NCBI GenBank assembly: GCA_017454295.1
Contig: JAFTDF010000024.1
Location: 1-38,918, forward strand
From: Bacilli bacterium
Lineage (GTDB): Bacteria > Bacillota_I > Bacilli_A > RFN20 > CAG-826
DNA length: 38,918 nucleotides
Direction: 5' to 3'
Shown here piece by piece: positions 8,142 to 17,123 of this stretch (positions are counted from its first letter, which is position 1; each line of letters opens with the position of its first letter). Both the position numbers and the translations under genes were made by a program. Under the pieces are notes generated by a model, which worked only from the letters and a program-made list of their open reading frames with translations, did not search any database and was not told the DNA's origin.

Positions 8142-8169
8142 TAACCCGTTAAGGAGATTTTTGACTACA

Positions 8170-11100
8170 ATGGCAGAAATCAAGAAATCATTTAAGTCGG
8201 TCGACGGCAACACCGCGGCCGCAATGGGCAGCTACAACTTTACGGAAGTTGCGGCGATTTATCCCATTACCCCCTCTTCCCCGATGGCCGAGAACGTCGA
8301 TGTTTTCGCTTCCAAAGGTCAGAAGAACTTCTTCGGTGCCCCGGTCAAGGTTATGGAAATGCAATCCGAAGCCGGTGCCTCCGGTGCCGTCCACGGCGCC
8401 CTCCAAGGTGGCTCTTTGGCGACCACCTACACCGCCTCGCAAGGCTTACTCTTGATGATTCCCAACATCTACAAGTGGTGTGGGGAACTCCTCCCGGCCG
8501 TCCTCCATGTCTCGGCCCGTTCCCTTGCGACCCGCGCCCTTTCGATCTTCGGTGACCACCAAGACATCTACGCCATCCGTCAGACTGGCATCACCATGAT
8601 CTGCTCTTCCTCGGTTCAGGAAATCGCCGACCTCACCCCGGTCGCCCACCTCACCGCGATTGAGTCCTCGGTCCCCGTTTGCCACTTCTTCGACGGGTTC
8701 CGTACCTCCCACGAAGTCCAAAACGTCGAATTCATCGATGCCGAAGAATGGAAGAAACTCCTCCCCATGGATAAGGTGGAGGCCTTCCGTGCCCGTGCCT
8801 TGAATCCGCACACCCACGCCGTGACCCGCGGTGGTGCCGAAAACGACGACATCTACTTCCAGGCCCGCGAAGCCCAGAACCTCAAAGTGGGCGACGCCGT
8901 TGAAGCCGCGAAGAAATATTTCGCCGAAGCCACCCGTCTCACCGGCCGTCAATATGCGCCGTTTGTCTATATTGGCGATCCCAAAGCCGAAAAGGTCATC
9001 ATCGCCATGGGCTCCGTCAACGAGACCATCGGCGAAGTCGTCGCCGACCTCAACAAGAAAGGCGAAAAAGTCGGGGCCGTCATCGTCCACCTCTATCGCC
9101 CCTTCTGCGCCGATTTGCTTAGCCAAGCCATCCCCGCTTCCGTCAAGAAGATCGCCGTCTTAGACCGCACCAAAGAGAATGGTTCCTTAGGCGAGCCGCT
9201 TTATCTCGATGTCGTCGCCGCTTTGTCCACCCAAGGCCGTGCCGATATCAAGGTCCTCGGTGGCCGCTATGGTCTTTCCTCCAAGGATACCCAACCCAAG
9301 GACATCAAGGCCGTCTATGACTTCCTCGATGCCGAGAAGAACTGGACCGGTTTCACCGTCGGTATCAAAGACGATGTCACCCATCTTTCCATCCCCGTCG
9401 ACGATTCCTATTTCGTCCCTGGCGATTACACCTCCTGCCTCTTCTATGGTTTGGGTTCCGATGGCACCGTTTCCGCCAATAAGAACTCCATTAAGATCAT
9501 CGGCGACGCCACCGGACAGTATGCTCAGGCCTACTTCCAATACGACTCCCGTAAGGCCGGCGGTACCACCCGTAGCCATCTCCGCTTCGGCAAATCCCCG
9601 ATCCACAGCGAATACTACGTCAAGAACGCCGACTTCATCTCCTGCTCCTTGGATACCTACATCTTCAAGTTCGACATCATCTCCAACTTGAAGCAGGGCG
9701 GTACCTTCTTGCTCAACACCTCCATGGATGATGAAACCCTCATCAAATCCATGCCCAACCGCATGAAGCACCTTCTGGCCAAGAAGCAAGCCAAGTTCTA
9801 CGTCATCGACGCCAACAAGCTCGCGCTTGAAGCTGGTATGGGCCGCCACACCAACACCACGATGCAGGCCGCCTTCTTCTACCTCAACCAAGACATCATG
9901 CCCTATGCTGATGCCGAGAAGTGGATGAAGAAATACGTCCTCAAGACCTTCGAGAAGAAAGGTATGGACGTCGTCGAAAAGAACTACGCCGCCATCGATA
10001 AAGGCGCCCAGGGCCTCCGTGAGGTCAAGGTCGATCCCGCTTGGGTCGAACTTCCCTTCAACAAAGTCCTCGCCGCCGATAGCGGTGATACCTACTATGA
10101 CGAATACGTCGAAGTCATCGACCGTCTCGACGGCGACGAACTCCCGACCAGCGCCTTCACCAAACACGAACTCCTCGATGGCACCATGAATGCCAACATC
10201 ACCTTCCGCCAGAAACGGGCCATCGCCGACCGCGTTCCTGTCTGGAATCCGGAATCCTGTATCCAGTGCAACCAGTGCGCCTTCGTCTGCCCCCACGCCA
10301 CCATCCGTCCTTACCTCCTCGATGAGAAGGAAGTCGAAGCGGCGCCCGAAATCGTCAAAGCCGGACTCAAGAACGCCGTCGGTACCGCCGATAAGACCTT
10401 GAAGTTCCGTATCCAAGTCTCCTCCGACAACTGCGTCGGTTGCGGTCTTTGCGTCGCCGAATGTATGGGCAACGCCGCCGCGGCCAAGACGGGCAAACCC
10501 ATGGCCCTCTCCATGGTCGATGCCCACACCCAGCGCGAGCAGCAAGTCGGTGCCGACTACTGCTACGCCCACGTCTCCGAAAAGAAGGGACAATTCCCGG
10601 CCGCTCTCGAATCCGGTGTCAAAGGCATCGGCTTCAAGAAGCCCTACATGGAAGTCTCCGGTGCTTGCGCCGGTTGCGGCGAAGCGCCTTACTATCGCCT
10701 CGTTTCCCAACTCTTCGGCAAGGATATGCTCGTGGCCAACGCCACCGGCTGCTCCTCCATCTATTGCGGTTCCACGCCGCTCACCCCGTTCGTCAACGAT
10801 CACGGCAAGGATGGACCTGCCTGGGCCAACTCCTTATTCGAAGACAACGCCGAATTCGGCTTCGGTATGCGTTTAGCCACCGACCAGAAGCTCGCCCTCA
10901 TCACCAGCGTCCTCTCCGCCAACAAGGACAAAGTCGAACCCGAACTCGCCGAGCTCATCGACAAGTATCTTGGTTCCATCAAGAACCGTGACGAATGCAA
11001 GGCCATCGTGCCCGAACTCGTCGCCAAGGTGAAAGCCTCTAAGAACGAAGACGTCAAAGCGATCCTCGCCTATGAACGTGACTTGGTCGACAAGTCCGTG

Positions 11101-11748
11101 TGGATCGTCGGCGGCGACGGCTGGTCCTTCGATATCGGTTATGGCGGACTCGATCACGTCTTGGCCAACGAAGCCGACGTCAACGTCCTCGTCCTCGACA
11201 CCGAAGTCTATTCCAACACCGGCGGCCAGGCCTCCAAGTCCTCGCAAACCGGCTCCATCAACAAGTTCACCGCCTCCGGTAAGAAGGAAGCGAAGAAGAA
11301 CCTCGCCCTCATGGCGATGGCCTATGGCCATGTCTATGTGGCTCAGATCGCCCTTGGCGCCAACCCCGCCGCGGCCATCAAAGCCTTGAAGGAAGCCGAA
11401 TCCTACGATGGACCTTCCTTGGTCATCTGCTACTGCCCCTGCGCCGAACAGCACATCAAAGGCGGCCTCGTCAACTCCATCAAGGAAGAGAAGAAAGCCG
11501 TCGAATGCGGTTACTTCACCACCTTCCGTTACGATCCGCGCTTAAAAGCCCAGGGCAAAGATCCGCTGCAATTCGATTGCAAGGAACCCGACTTCACCAA
11601 GATCCGCGACTTCATCATGCAAGAGACCCGCTTCTCCATGCTCCCGATCGTCAATCCCGAACATGCCGAAGAGCTCCTCACCAAGTGCGAGAAGTACGCG
11701 CAAGATCGTTATCAGGCGATCCAAAAATTCCACGAAAAGGCCGAATAA
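8170..11748 (+). CDS. nifJ: Pyruvate:ferredoxin (flavodoxin) oxidoreductase
   Basis: Single-chain PFOR of about 1192 residues, the usual length. It converts pyruvate, CoA and oxidised ferredoxin to acetyl-CoA, CO2 and reduced ferredoxin in the cytoplasm. Domain order is canonical: N-terminal pyrimidine-binding domain (DGNTAAA ... YPITPSSPMAE), CoA/transketolase-like domains, a ferredoxin domain with CIQCNQCAFVCP at about 697-708 and CVGCGLCVAEC further on, then the TPP-binding domain (ACAGCGEAPYYRL; GGDGWSFDIGYGG near 980; DTEVYSNTGGQ). The second cluster has CM where CP is normal. Strong preference for C-ending codons suggests high expression. A TTG at 8161 is an alternative start 4 bases from AAGGAG; I prefer ATG 8170 because it matches the usual N terminus, although its 13-base spacing is long. 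Confidence 0.95.
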   Translation: MAEIKKSFKSVDGNTAAAMGSYNFTEVAAIYPITPSSPMAENVDVFASKGQKNFFGAPVKVMEMQSEAGASGAVHGALQGGSLATTYTASQGLLLMIPNIYKWCGELLPAVLHVSARSLATRALSIFGDHQDIYAIRQTGITMICSSSVQEIADLTPVAHLTAIESSVPVCHFFDGFRTSHEVQNVEFIDAEEWKKLLPMDKVEAFRARALNPHTHAVTRGGAENDDIYFQAREAQNLKVGDAVEAAKKYFAEATRLTGRQYAPFVYIGDPKAEKVIIAMGSVNETIGEVVADLNKKGEKVGAVIVHLYRPFCADLLSQAIPASVKKIAVLDRTKENGSLGEPLYLDVVAALSTQGRADIKVLGGRYGLSSKDTQPKDIKAVYDFLDAEKNWTGFTVGIKDDVTHLSIPVDDSYFVPGDYTSCLFYGLGSDGTVSANKNSIKIIGDATGQYAQAYFQYDSRKAGGTTRSHLRFGKSPIHSEYYVKNADFISCSLDTYIFKFDIISNLKQGGTFLLNTSMDDETLIKSMPNRMKHLLAKKQAKFYVIDANKLALEAGMGRHTNTTMQAAFFYLNQDIMPYADAEKWMKKYVLKTFEKKGMDVVEKNYAAIDKGAQGLREVKVDPAWVELPFNKVLAADSGDTYYDEYVEVIDRLDGDELPTSAFTKHELLDGTMNANITFRQKRAIADRVPVWNPESCIQCNQCAFVCPHATIRPYLLDEKEVEAAPEIVKAGLKNAVGTADKTLKFRIQVSSDNCVGCGLCVAECMGNAAAAKTGKPMALSMVDAHTQREQQVGADYCYAHVSEKKGQFPAALESGVKGIGFKKPYMEVSGACAGCGEAPYYRLVSQLFGKDMLVANATGCSSIYCGSTPLTPFVNDHGKDGPAWANSLFEDNAEFGFGMRLATDQKLALITSVLSANKDKVEPELAELIDKYLGSIKNRDECKAIVPELVAKVKASKNEDVKAILAYERDLVDKSVWIVGGDGWSFDIGYGGLDHVLANEADVNVLVLDTEVYSNTGGQASKSSQTGSINKFTASGKKEAKKNLALMAMAYGHVYVAQIALGANPAAAIKALKEAESYDGPSLVICYCPCAEQHIKGGLVNSIKEEKKAVECGYFTTFRYDPRLKAQGKDPLQFDCKEPDFTKIRDFIMQETRFSMLPIVNPEHAEELLTKCEKYAQDRYQAIQKFHEKAE

Positions 11749-11765
11749 GCCTGCTTGGATGAATC

Positions 11766-11794
11766 AAAGCCACGCTCGAAAGGGTGTGGCTTTT
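11766..11794 (+). terminator. Terminator after PFOR
   Basis: AAAGCCAC pairs with GTGGCTTT across a 12-base loop, and is followed by a short T-rich run. It lies between PFOR and the convergent glnA. Confidence 0.65.
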
Positions 11795-11809
11795 GCTTTC
11801 GGTAATTGG

Positions 11810-13144
11810 TTATCTTCCAAGATACTTTTTCAATTCGAAGTCGCTGACGGTGGTGTGGTATTCCTTCCACTCCTTTTCCTTGGCTTCGATGTAACGGAAG
11901 AAGAGATGGTCTCCTAGGACTTCCCTTAGCAACGCGCTTTTCTTGAATTCCTTAACCGCCGAATGGAGGGTTTCGGGAAGGTGTTCGATATGGAGTTCCT
12001 CGATCCGGTCTTCGCTGAGGGAGAAGAGGTTGTCGCTCACCGGGGGAATCACGTCCTCGTCTTTGGTGTTCTTGATGCCGTCTAGGCCCGAGGCCAAGAT
12101 GCCCGCTAGGGCAAGATAGGGGTTGGCGCAGGGATCGACGTTACGCATTTCGGTGCGGGTGGCAGCGCCCCTAGCCGCGGGGATGCGGATGAGGGAAGAC
12201 CGGTTGGCATCGCTCCAGCAGGCGTAGATGGGGGCTTCGTAACCACTGACGAGCCGCTTATAGGAATTGACGATGGGGTTGGTGAGCAAGGCGAGTTCCC
12301 TGGCATGTTTTAGTAACCCGGTCATCCATTTCTTGCAAAGCAAGGATAGTTGCATATTCGCGTCGGGGTCGTAGAAAAGATCACCATAACCGTGTCGGAA
12401 GAGGGAGCAGTTGGTGTGCATACCGTTGCCCGCTTGTTTGTTGAGGGGCTTGGGCATGAACGAGGCCAGATACCCGTGTTTCCTGGCGATGACCTTGACC
12501 ACTTGTTTGAACGTTTGGACTTTGTCGCAGGCGGAGATCACGTCGCGGTATTTGAAGGTGATTTCGTTTTGGCCGGGCCCGACTTCGTGGTGGGAGGCCT
12601 GCACTTCGAAATCCATTTCTTCCAAGACGAGCGAGATTTCCCGGCGGATATCCTCGCCGCCATCGAAGGGGGAGAGGTCGAAATAGGAAGCTTGGTCGCT
12701 TGGCTGGAGGGAGGGGGCGCCGTCTGGCCCGAGTTTGAAAAGGTAGAATTCGGGTTCGAAGCCGACATACATCTTTTCGATCCCTTGCTTTTCCATCTCG
12801 GCGACTTGCTTCTTCAAGATGTAACGGGGATCGCCGACGAAGGGTTCGCCATTAGGCAAATAGACGTCGCAGATGAACATCGCCACGCCACCGCGGGTCT
12901 GGTCTTCGAAGGACAAGGGCAGGAAGGTGTCGATGTCGGGGTGGAGGTACATATCCGCTTCCTTGATACGGACGAAGCCTTCGATGGAAGAACCGTCGAA
13001 CATGATCTTGTTGGCAAGGGCGTCATCTAGTTTGGCCACGGGGATTTCCACCGCCTTGATGTCGCCGAGCATATCGGTGAATTGGAGGCGGAGATAGGAA
13101 ATGTGCTTTTCCGCGATGATGGCTTTGATTTGGTTTTTATCCAT
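11810..13144 (-). CDS. glnA: Glutamine synthetase, class I
   Basis: 444 residues, the normal length of the Firmicutes GSI-alpha type. It makes glutamine from glutamate, ammonia and ATP. Landmarks: N-terminal beta-grasp with LRLQFTDMLGDIKAVEIP, the DGSSIEGF loop, metal and substrate motifs (YVGFEPEFYLF, ASHHEVGPGQNEI), the KPLNKQAGNGMHTNCSLF ATP-site region, and GAATRTEMRNVDP toward the C terminus. A GGAGGG site lies 6 bases upstream of the ATG. It is 11 bases downstream of pyrG and probably co-transcribed, so glutamine made here feeds the glutaminase-coupled CTP synthase. No glnR-type regulator gene is adjacent. Confidence 0.95.
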   Translation of the reverse strand: MDKNQIKAIIAEKHISYLRLQFTDMLGDIKAVEIPVAKLDDALANKIMFDGSSIEGFVRIKEADMYLHPDIDTFLPLSFEDQTRGGVAMFICDVYLPNGEPFVGDPRYILKKQVAEMEKQGIEKMYVGFEPEFYLFKLGPDGAPSLQPSDQASYFDLSPFDGGEDIRREISLVLEEMDFEVQASHHEVGPGQNEITFKYRDVISACDKVQTFKQVVKVIARKHGYLASFMPKPLNKQAGNGMHTNCSLFRHGYGDLFYDPDANMQLSLLCKKWMTGLLKHARELALLTNPIVNSYKRLVSGYEAPIYACWSDANRSSLIRIPAARGAATRTEMRNVDPCANPYLALAGILASGLDGIKNTKDEDVIPPVSDNLFSLSEDRIEELHIEHLPETLHSAVKEFKKSALLREVLGDHLFFRYIEAKEKEWKEYHTTVSDFELKKYLGR

Positions 13145-13155
13145 GGGATTCCCTC

Positions 13156-14760
13156 CTATGCTTTCTTTCCTTTTAACAACGCGGCCGCGATAAGCCCGAC
13201 GAATAAGGGGTGGGGTTTATCGGGACGGGATTTGAATTCGGGGTGGAATTGGCAGGCGATGTAGTAGGTTTGTCTGGGGATTTCCACGATTTCCACGAGG
13301 TTCCTACGTTCATATCGGCCACTGATGAGGAAGCCCGAATCCTCATAGGATTTGAGGTAGGCGTTATTGAATTCGTAGCGGGGGCGGTGGCGTTCCTCGA
13401 TTTGGTCTTGGCCATAGAGGCGTTGGGCAAGCGACCCTTCCTTTAAACGACAAGGATATGCGCCTAAGCGCATGGTCGCCCCTTTGTCGGTGATATAGAC
13501 CTGCTCGCAGGAAAGATCGATGACCGGATGGGGCGTGGTGGGGTTGAATTCGGTGGAATCGGCGTTTTTCAAATGCAATACATTCCGTCCGTATTCGATG
13601 GTGACGATCTGCATCCCTAAGCAAATCCCAAGCAGGGGAAGATCGTGTTCCCTCGCGTAACGGGCGGCTTCGACCATCCCTTCGATGCCCCGGGTTCCAA
13701 AGCCACCGGGAATTAAGACTCCATCGACGTCGCCTAAGAGTTCTTCGGCGTTGCTTTTGTTGATCTTTTCCGAATCGATCCAGGAGATCTCGCAAATGGC
13801 ATCGCGGCTGCTGGCGGCGTGGAAAAGGGCCTCTTCCACCGATAGATAGGAATCGTGGAGGGCGACGTATTTCCCGACTAAGGCGATCTTGACTTTGCGG
13901 TGGGCGTTTTTGATTTGTTCGACCATCGCCTTCCACGCGGAAAGGTTGGGCTCGCGGTGCTGGTCGAGGGAAAGCTTCCGTAGGACTTGCTTGGTAAGTC
14001 CTTCCTCTTCTAAAAGCAAGGGAACTTCGTAGATGGAAGAAGCGGTGAGGTTTTCGATGACGCATTCCTTCTCGAGGTTACAAAACATCGAGATCTTCGC
14101 CTTGAGTTCCTCCGGCAAGGGAGCGGGGGAGCGGCAGACTAAGATATCGGGCTGGATTCCGGCGGATTGGAGCTCGCGGACGGAGCGTTGCACCGGTTTG
14201 CTTTTGAGTTCGCCGCTGCCGGGGATTTCCACGACCAGGGGAACGTGGATGAACAAGACGTTGTCTTTGCCTTTTTCATGGGCGACCTGGCGGATGGCTT
14301 CCAAAAAGGGCTGGCTTTCGATGTCGCCGACGGTGCCCCCGATTTCGCAGATGGCGATGTCGAGGCCTTTCTTTTCGTTGGTATAGATGAAGGATTTGAT
14401 CTCGTCGATGACGTGGGGGATGATCTGGACGGTTTTGCCTAGATACTCGCCGCGGCGTTCCTTGGTGAGGACGTTCCAATAGATCTTGCCGCTGGAGACG
14501 GAGGAGGAGGCGTCGAGGGATTCGTCGACGAAACGTTCGTAATGGCCGAGGTCGAGGTCGGTTTCCGCCCCGTCGTCGGTGACGAAGACCTCGCCGTGTT
14601 GCAAAGGCGACATCGTGCCCGGGTCGACGTTGAGGTAAGGATCGAATTTCTGGTTTTGGACGCGGTAGCCGCGTTGCTTTAGCAAACGGGCCAAAGAAGC
14701 GGCACAGATCCCCTTGCCTAAACCCGATACCACCCCGCCGGTGACGAATATGTATTTCAT
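13156..14760 (-). CDS. pyrG: CTP synthase
   Basis: 534 residues, full length. It aminates UTP to CTP using glutamine and ATP. The synthetase domain begins YIFVTGGVVSGLGKGI (P-loop-like) and contains the EIGGTVGDIES loop; the C-terminal class I glutamine amidotransferase domain has the nucleophile Cys in LGICLGMQ (about 380) and the His-Glu pair in CQFHPEF near the end. It stops with TAG, useful evidence that TAG is an ordinary stop codon in this genome. A GGGAGAG site lies upstream of the ATG. First gene of a two-gene unit with glnA. Confidence 0.95.
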   Translation of the reverse strand: MKYIFVTGGVVSGLGKGICAASLARLLKQRGYRVQNQKFDPYLNVDPGTMSPLQHGEVFVTDDGAETDLDLGHYERFVDESLDASSSVSSGKIYWNVLTKERRGEYLGKTVQIIPHVIDEIKSFIYTNEKKGLDIAICEIGGTVGDIESQPFLEAIRQVAHEKGKDNVLFIHVPLVVEIPGSGELKSKPVQRSVRELQSAGIQPDILVCRSPAPLPEELKAKISMFCNLEKECVIENLTASSIYEVPLLLEEEGLTKQVLRKLSLDQHREPNLSAWKAMVEQIKNAHRKVKIALVGKYVALHDSYLSVEEALFHAASSRDAICEISWIDSEKINKSNAEELLGDVDGVLIPGGFGTRGIEGMVEAARYAREHDLPLLGICLGMQIVTIEYGRNVLHLKNADSTEFNPTTPHPVIDLSCEQVYITDKGATMRLGAYPCRLKEGSLAQRLYGQDQIEERHRPRYEFNNAYLKSYEDSGFLISGRYERRNLVEIVEIPRQTYYIACQFHPEFKSRPDKPHPLFVGLIAAALLKGKKA

Positions 14761-14869
14761 ATAGTCTCTCCCAAATTAAAAACATGAATAAGTATGGGGT
14801 TCCTCCAAATCTTGGAAAATACTTCTAGAAAGGGGTTTGGTATATCGATTTCGTATGATAAGGGGAACG

Positions 14870-14898
14870 AAAAAAGCGATGACCTTTCGATCATCGCT
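14870..14898 (-). terminator. Terminator of the tRNA-Pro transcript
   Basis: On the minus strand AGCGATGA pairs with TCATCGCT across an 8-base loop, followed by a run of T. It lies 10 bases beyond the tRNA 3' end. Confidence 0.8.
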
Positions 14899-14908
14899 AG
14901 GGTTCAAC

Positions 14909-14985
14909 TGGTCGGAACGAGGAGATTTGAACTCCTGACCCCTACCACCCCAAGGTAGTGCACTACCAAGCTGTGCTACGTCCCG
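14909..14985 (-). tRNA. tRNA-Pro (anticodon GGG)
   Basis: 77 bases with all four arms. Acceptor CGGGACG pairs with CGTTCCG (one G-T), the anticodon stem CTACC / GGTAG closes the loop TTGGGGT giving anticodon GGG, and the T arm carries GTTCAAATC. The 3' CCA is encoded. It reads CCC and CCU codons. Confidence 0.93.
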
Positions 14986-14995
14986 GCAAGGTGAT

Positions 14996-15001
14996 ATTAT
15001 A
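14996..15001 (-). promoter_or_regulatory. tRNA-Pro -10 element
   Basis: TATAAT on the minus strand, 10 bases upstream of the tRNA 5' end. The -35 is weak (TGGAAA at 15023-15018). Confidence 0.5.
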
Positions 15002-15064
15002 CGCAACTTGAAATCGATTTCCACCGGAAAGTGGTATTCCTACGGAATATTCACAAAAAGGGCT

Positions 15065-15093
15065 TCTACATCGGGCTTTTTCTTGTATATAAT
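15065..15093 (+). promoter_or_regulatory. Promoter of the WG-repeat lipoprotein
   Basis: TATAAT at 15088-15093 with a weak TCTACA -35 (15065-15070) at 17 bases. AAGGAG at 15107-15112 sits 6 bases before the ATG. Confidence 0.5.
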
Positions 15094-15118
15094 GTAGACC
15101 TATATTAAGGAGTTTTTT

Positions 15119-17026
15119 ATGAAACTTTTCAAAAAAGCCGTCCTCATCTTAACGCCTGCTTTGCTCCTTGCCTCTTGCGGCGGTGGACAATCCCCGACCC
15201 AAGCCTGGCAAGGCGAAAACGTGGTGAATGCTGAATTCGTGCAAGCCAACCTTGGTGTTCAGAATGTGGTCAAACCCGTCAGTGCCATCTCCGCCAAAGA
15301 AGCGCGCGTCTTCAAATCTGCCGACATCGTCAACACGGACCAACTTCAGGATTCCGGTATGATGATCGTCAAAGAAACCGTCGGCGAAGGTGCGGAAGCC
15401 AAGACCCTTTACGGTGTCTATGACATCGTCCATGGCTCTTATGTCATCACCCCGTCCATCGAAGATGCCGATAACATCCGCATCACCAGAGACGGTAACG
15501 GTGCTCGCTACATCCTTGGCAATAACAATTACACCGGGATTAGATGCTACCACATCCGTGTTGAACACGAAGTGGAAGTGGAAGGTGTGAAAGTTCCCTT
15601 TATCCGCATCATCGACCGTTATGGTCACGTCATTGGCGATTACCAGAAGAACCTTTTCTCCAGCTACGGCAATTTGATCTACATTGAATTGGTCAAAAAT
15701 TCCGGAAAGACCAACGAAAAAATCGAAAGATTCTGGGAAGTCCTACATAAGGAAGATGCCAAAGAGGAAACCATTTACGAGTACTTCCAGTATAGCCAAG
15801 ACATGAGCAAGCTCGAAAAAGTTTCCGGCTTTGGTGAATTTGCTCCTGAGAATTGGGAAAAAGGCGACCTCGTCGGTTCCTATGACCTTGGCCAATATGG
15901 CAAAGAAGGGCTCCGCGTCTATGGCCACAGCAACGGCACCCAAAAGAACGTTTGGTCCTTCGTCGATGCCCAAAACGCCCCCGTTTACGATTTCGTCTTC
16001 GATGCCAGTCGTACCGCCATCCTTGGCGTGGTTGGCGGCGTCTTGAATTATCAAGTCCGCGAACAATTACCGAAGGACGCCTCGGATTACAAGTTCTCCA
16101 TCAGCGGTGAAAAGTTCGATTACCATACCTACTCCATCGATATGACCAAGTGGGAAACCAAGGAAATCGACAACTATCCTTACGTCTTCATCGGTACCGG
16201 CAACGCGGTCCCCAAGAGTTTCTTCGCCAACGCCGCCGACGCCGAAGCCAAGAAGTATTCCTACTCGCTCTTCAATGCTTACGAAGTCGACACCGGCAAG
16301 AAAGTTCTCAAAGCCGGCCACACCTTGCTCCTTGATAGCGAGCTCAAAGTCCGTGGCGACATCACCACGATGGACTTCGCCAACAACGGCATTTCCAAGA
16401 TTGGGGATAACTATCTTATCGGTAGCCGCGTCTATGATGGCAAGTCCCTTGCCCAAATCGGTTCGATCAGCGGTTCCCGCTTAGCTTCCACCGACGACAA
16501 AGTCTACTATAGCTTCACTGACGGCAACCAGTATGGCGTCATGGATGGTAGCGGCAAAGTCATCGTGAAACCGGCCTATCGCCAACTCCTCCCCTTCGTC
16601 CAAAACGGTAAGATCTACGCCAAAAAATACTTAGATGGTTCTTTTGTCCTCCTGGACCTCGATTCCGGCAAAGAAACCGCTCAATATGATATGAGCCATT
16701 TCAACAGCTATGACCACATCGCCAAGCGATATCAAACCACGGAAGTTGTGGAAGAAATCGAGGAGGTCACCTATCATCTCGACCTCAACGTCTTCGGTAC
16801 CGAAACCAAGTTGGAGAGTGATTTCGATAGCTTCTCCACCTACGCCATGAACTATGGCGATGATTATTCCGGCGTCGACTGGAGCAGACGGATGGTCTAC
16901 ATCACCTACAATAAGACCGTCGAAGTCGATGAAGAGCCGCAAGTCCAACGGCATTACGTCGTCGTCGGCGGTTCGACCACTGCGACCGTCACCCCTTATA
17001 CCTTCGCCGCACCTGAAGCTGCCTAA
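15119..17026 (+). CDS. Surface lipoprotein with WG-type repeats
   Basis: 635 residues. Signal peptide MKLFKKAVLILTPALLLASC with a clear lipobox, lipid-anchored Cys at 20. The rest is beta-rich. Repeats of the form (Y)GV(M/Y)D...G..VI(K/T)P.. are visible near residues 98-115 (LYGVYDIVHGSYVITP) and 470-490 (QYGVMDGSGKVIVKPAY), matching the WG beta-repeat family, which probably folds as a propeller. Function of such lipoproteins is unknown. Stand-alone gene with its own promoter, ribosome site and terminator. Many E/K residues and C-ending codons suggest good expression. I am sure of the lipoprotein call, moderately of the repeat family. Confidence 0.75.
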   Translation: MKLFKKAVLILTPALLLASCGGGQSPTQAWQGENVVNAEFVQANLGVQNVVKPVSAISAKEARVFKSADIVNTDQLQDSGMMIVKETVGEGAEAKTLYGVYDIVHGSYVITPSIEDADNIRITRDGNGARYILGNNNYTGIRCYHIRVEHEVEVEGVKVPFIRIIDRYGHVIGDYQKNLFSSYGNLIYIELVKNSGKTNEKIERFWEVLHKEDAKEETIYEYFQYSQDMSKLEKVSGFGEFAPENWEKGDLVGSYDLGQYGKEGLRVYGHSNGTQKNVWSFVDAQNAPVYDFVFDASRTAILGVVGGVLNYQVREQLPKDASDYKFSISGEKFDYHTYSIDMTKWETKEIDNYPYVFIGTGNAVPKSFFANAADAEAKKYSYSLFNAYEVDTGKKVLKAGHTLLLDSELKVRGDITTMDFANNGISKIGDNYLIGSRVYDGKSLAQIGSISGSRLASTDDKVYYSFTDGNQYGVMDGSGKVIVKPAYRQLLPFVQNGKIYAKKYLDGSFVLLDLDSGKETAQYDMSHFNSYDHIAKRYQTTEVVEEIEEVTYHLDLNVFGTETKLESDFDSFSTYAMNYGDDYSGVDWSRRMVYITYNKTVEVDEEPQVQRHYVVVGGSTTATVTPYTFAAPEAA

Positions 17027-17045
17027 TCGAATTTAGGTATCCCTC

Positions 17046-17073
17046 AAAGGCCCGTCTCACACGGGCCTTTTTT
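17046..17073 (+). terminator. Rho-independent terminator
   Basis: Perfect stem AAAGGCCCGT / ACGGGCCTTT with a 5-base loop followed by T. It ends the WG lipoprotein transcript. Confidence 0.88.
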
Positions 17074-17086
17074 CATTGCATTTAAG

Positions 17087-17116
17087 TTGAGGGAAATAGG
17101 GGTTCCATTTTATAAT
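17087..17116 (+). promoter_or_regulatory. uvrA promoter, leaderless
   Basis: TTGAGG (17087-17092), 18 bases, TATAAT (17111-17116), then 7 bases to ATG 17124. No ribosome binding site. I do not see a LexA or DinR box here. Confidence 0.65.
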
Positions 17117-17123
17117 TTTCCTT

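Noticed and set aside
9187..10803. Long minus-strand open frame (538 codons) inside nifJ
   Set aside because: It is a shadow of a highly codon-biased gene, Gly/Asp/Val-rich and without motifs. The same applies to long antisense frames in gap and glnA.
15046..15085. Hairpin AAAAAGGGC / GGGCTTTTT before the WG lipoprotein
   Set aside because: The GC parts are direct rather than inverted, leaving only A-T pairs plus one; too weak for a terminator call.
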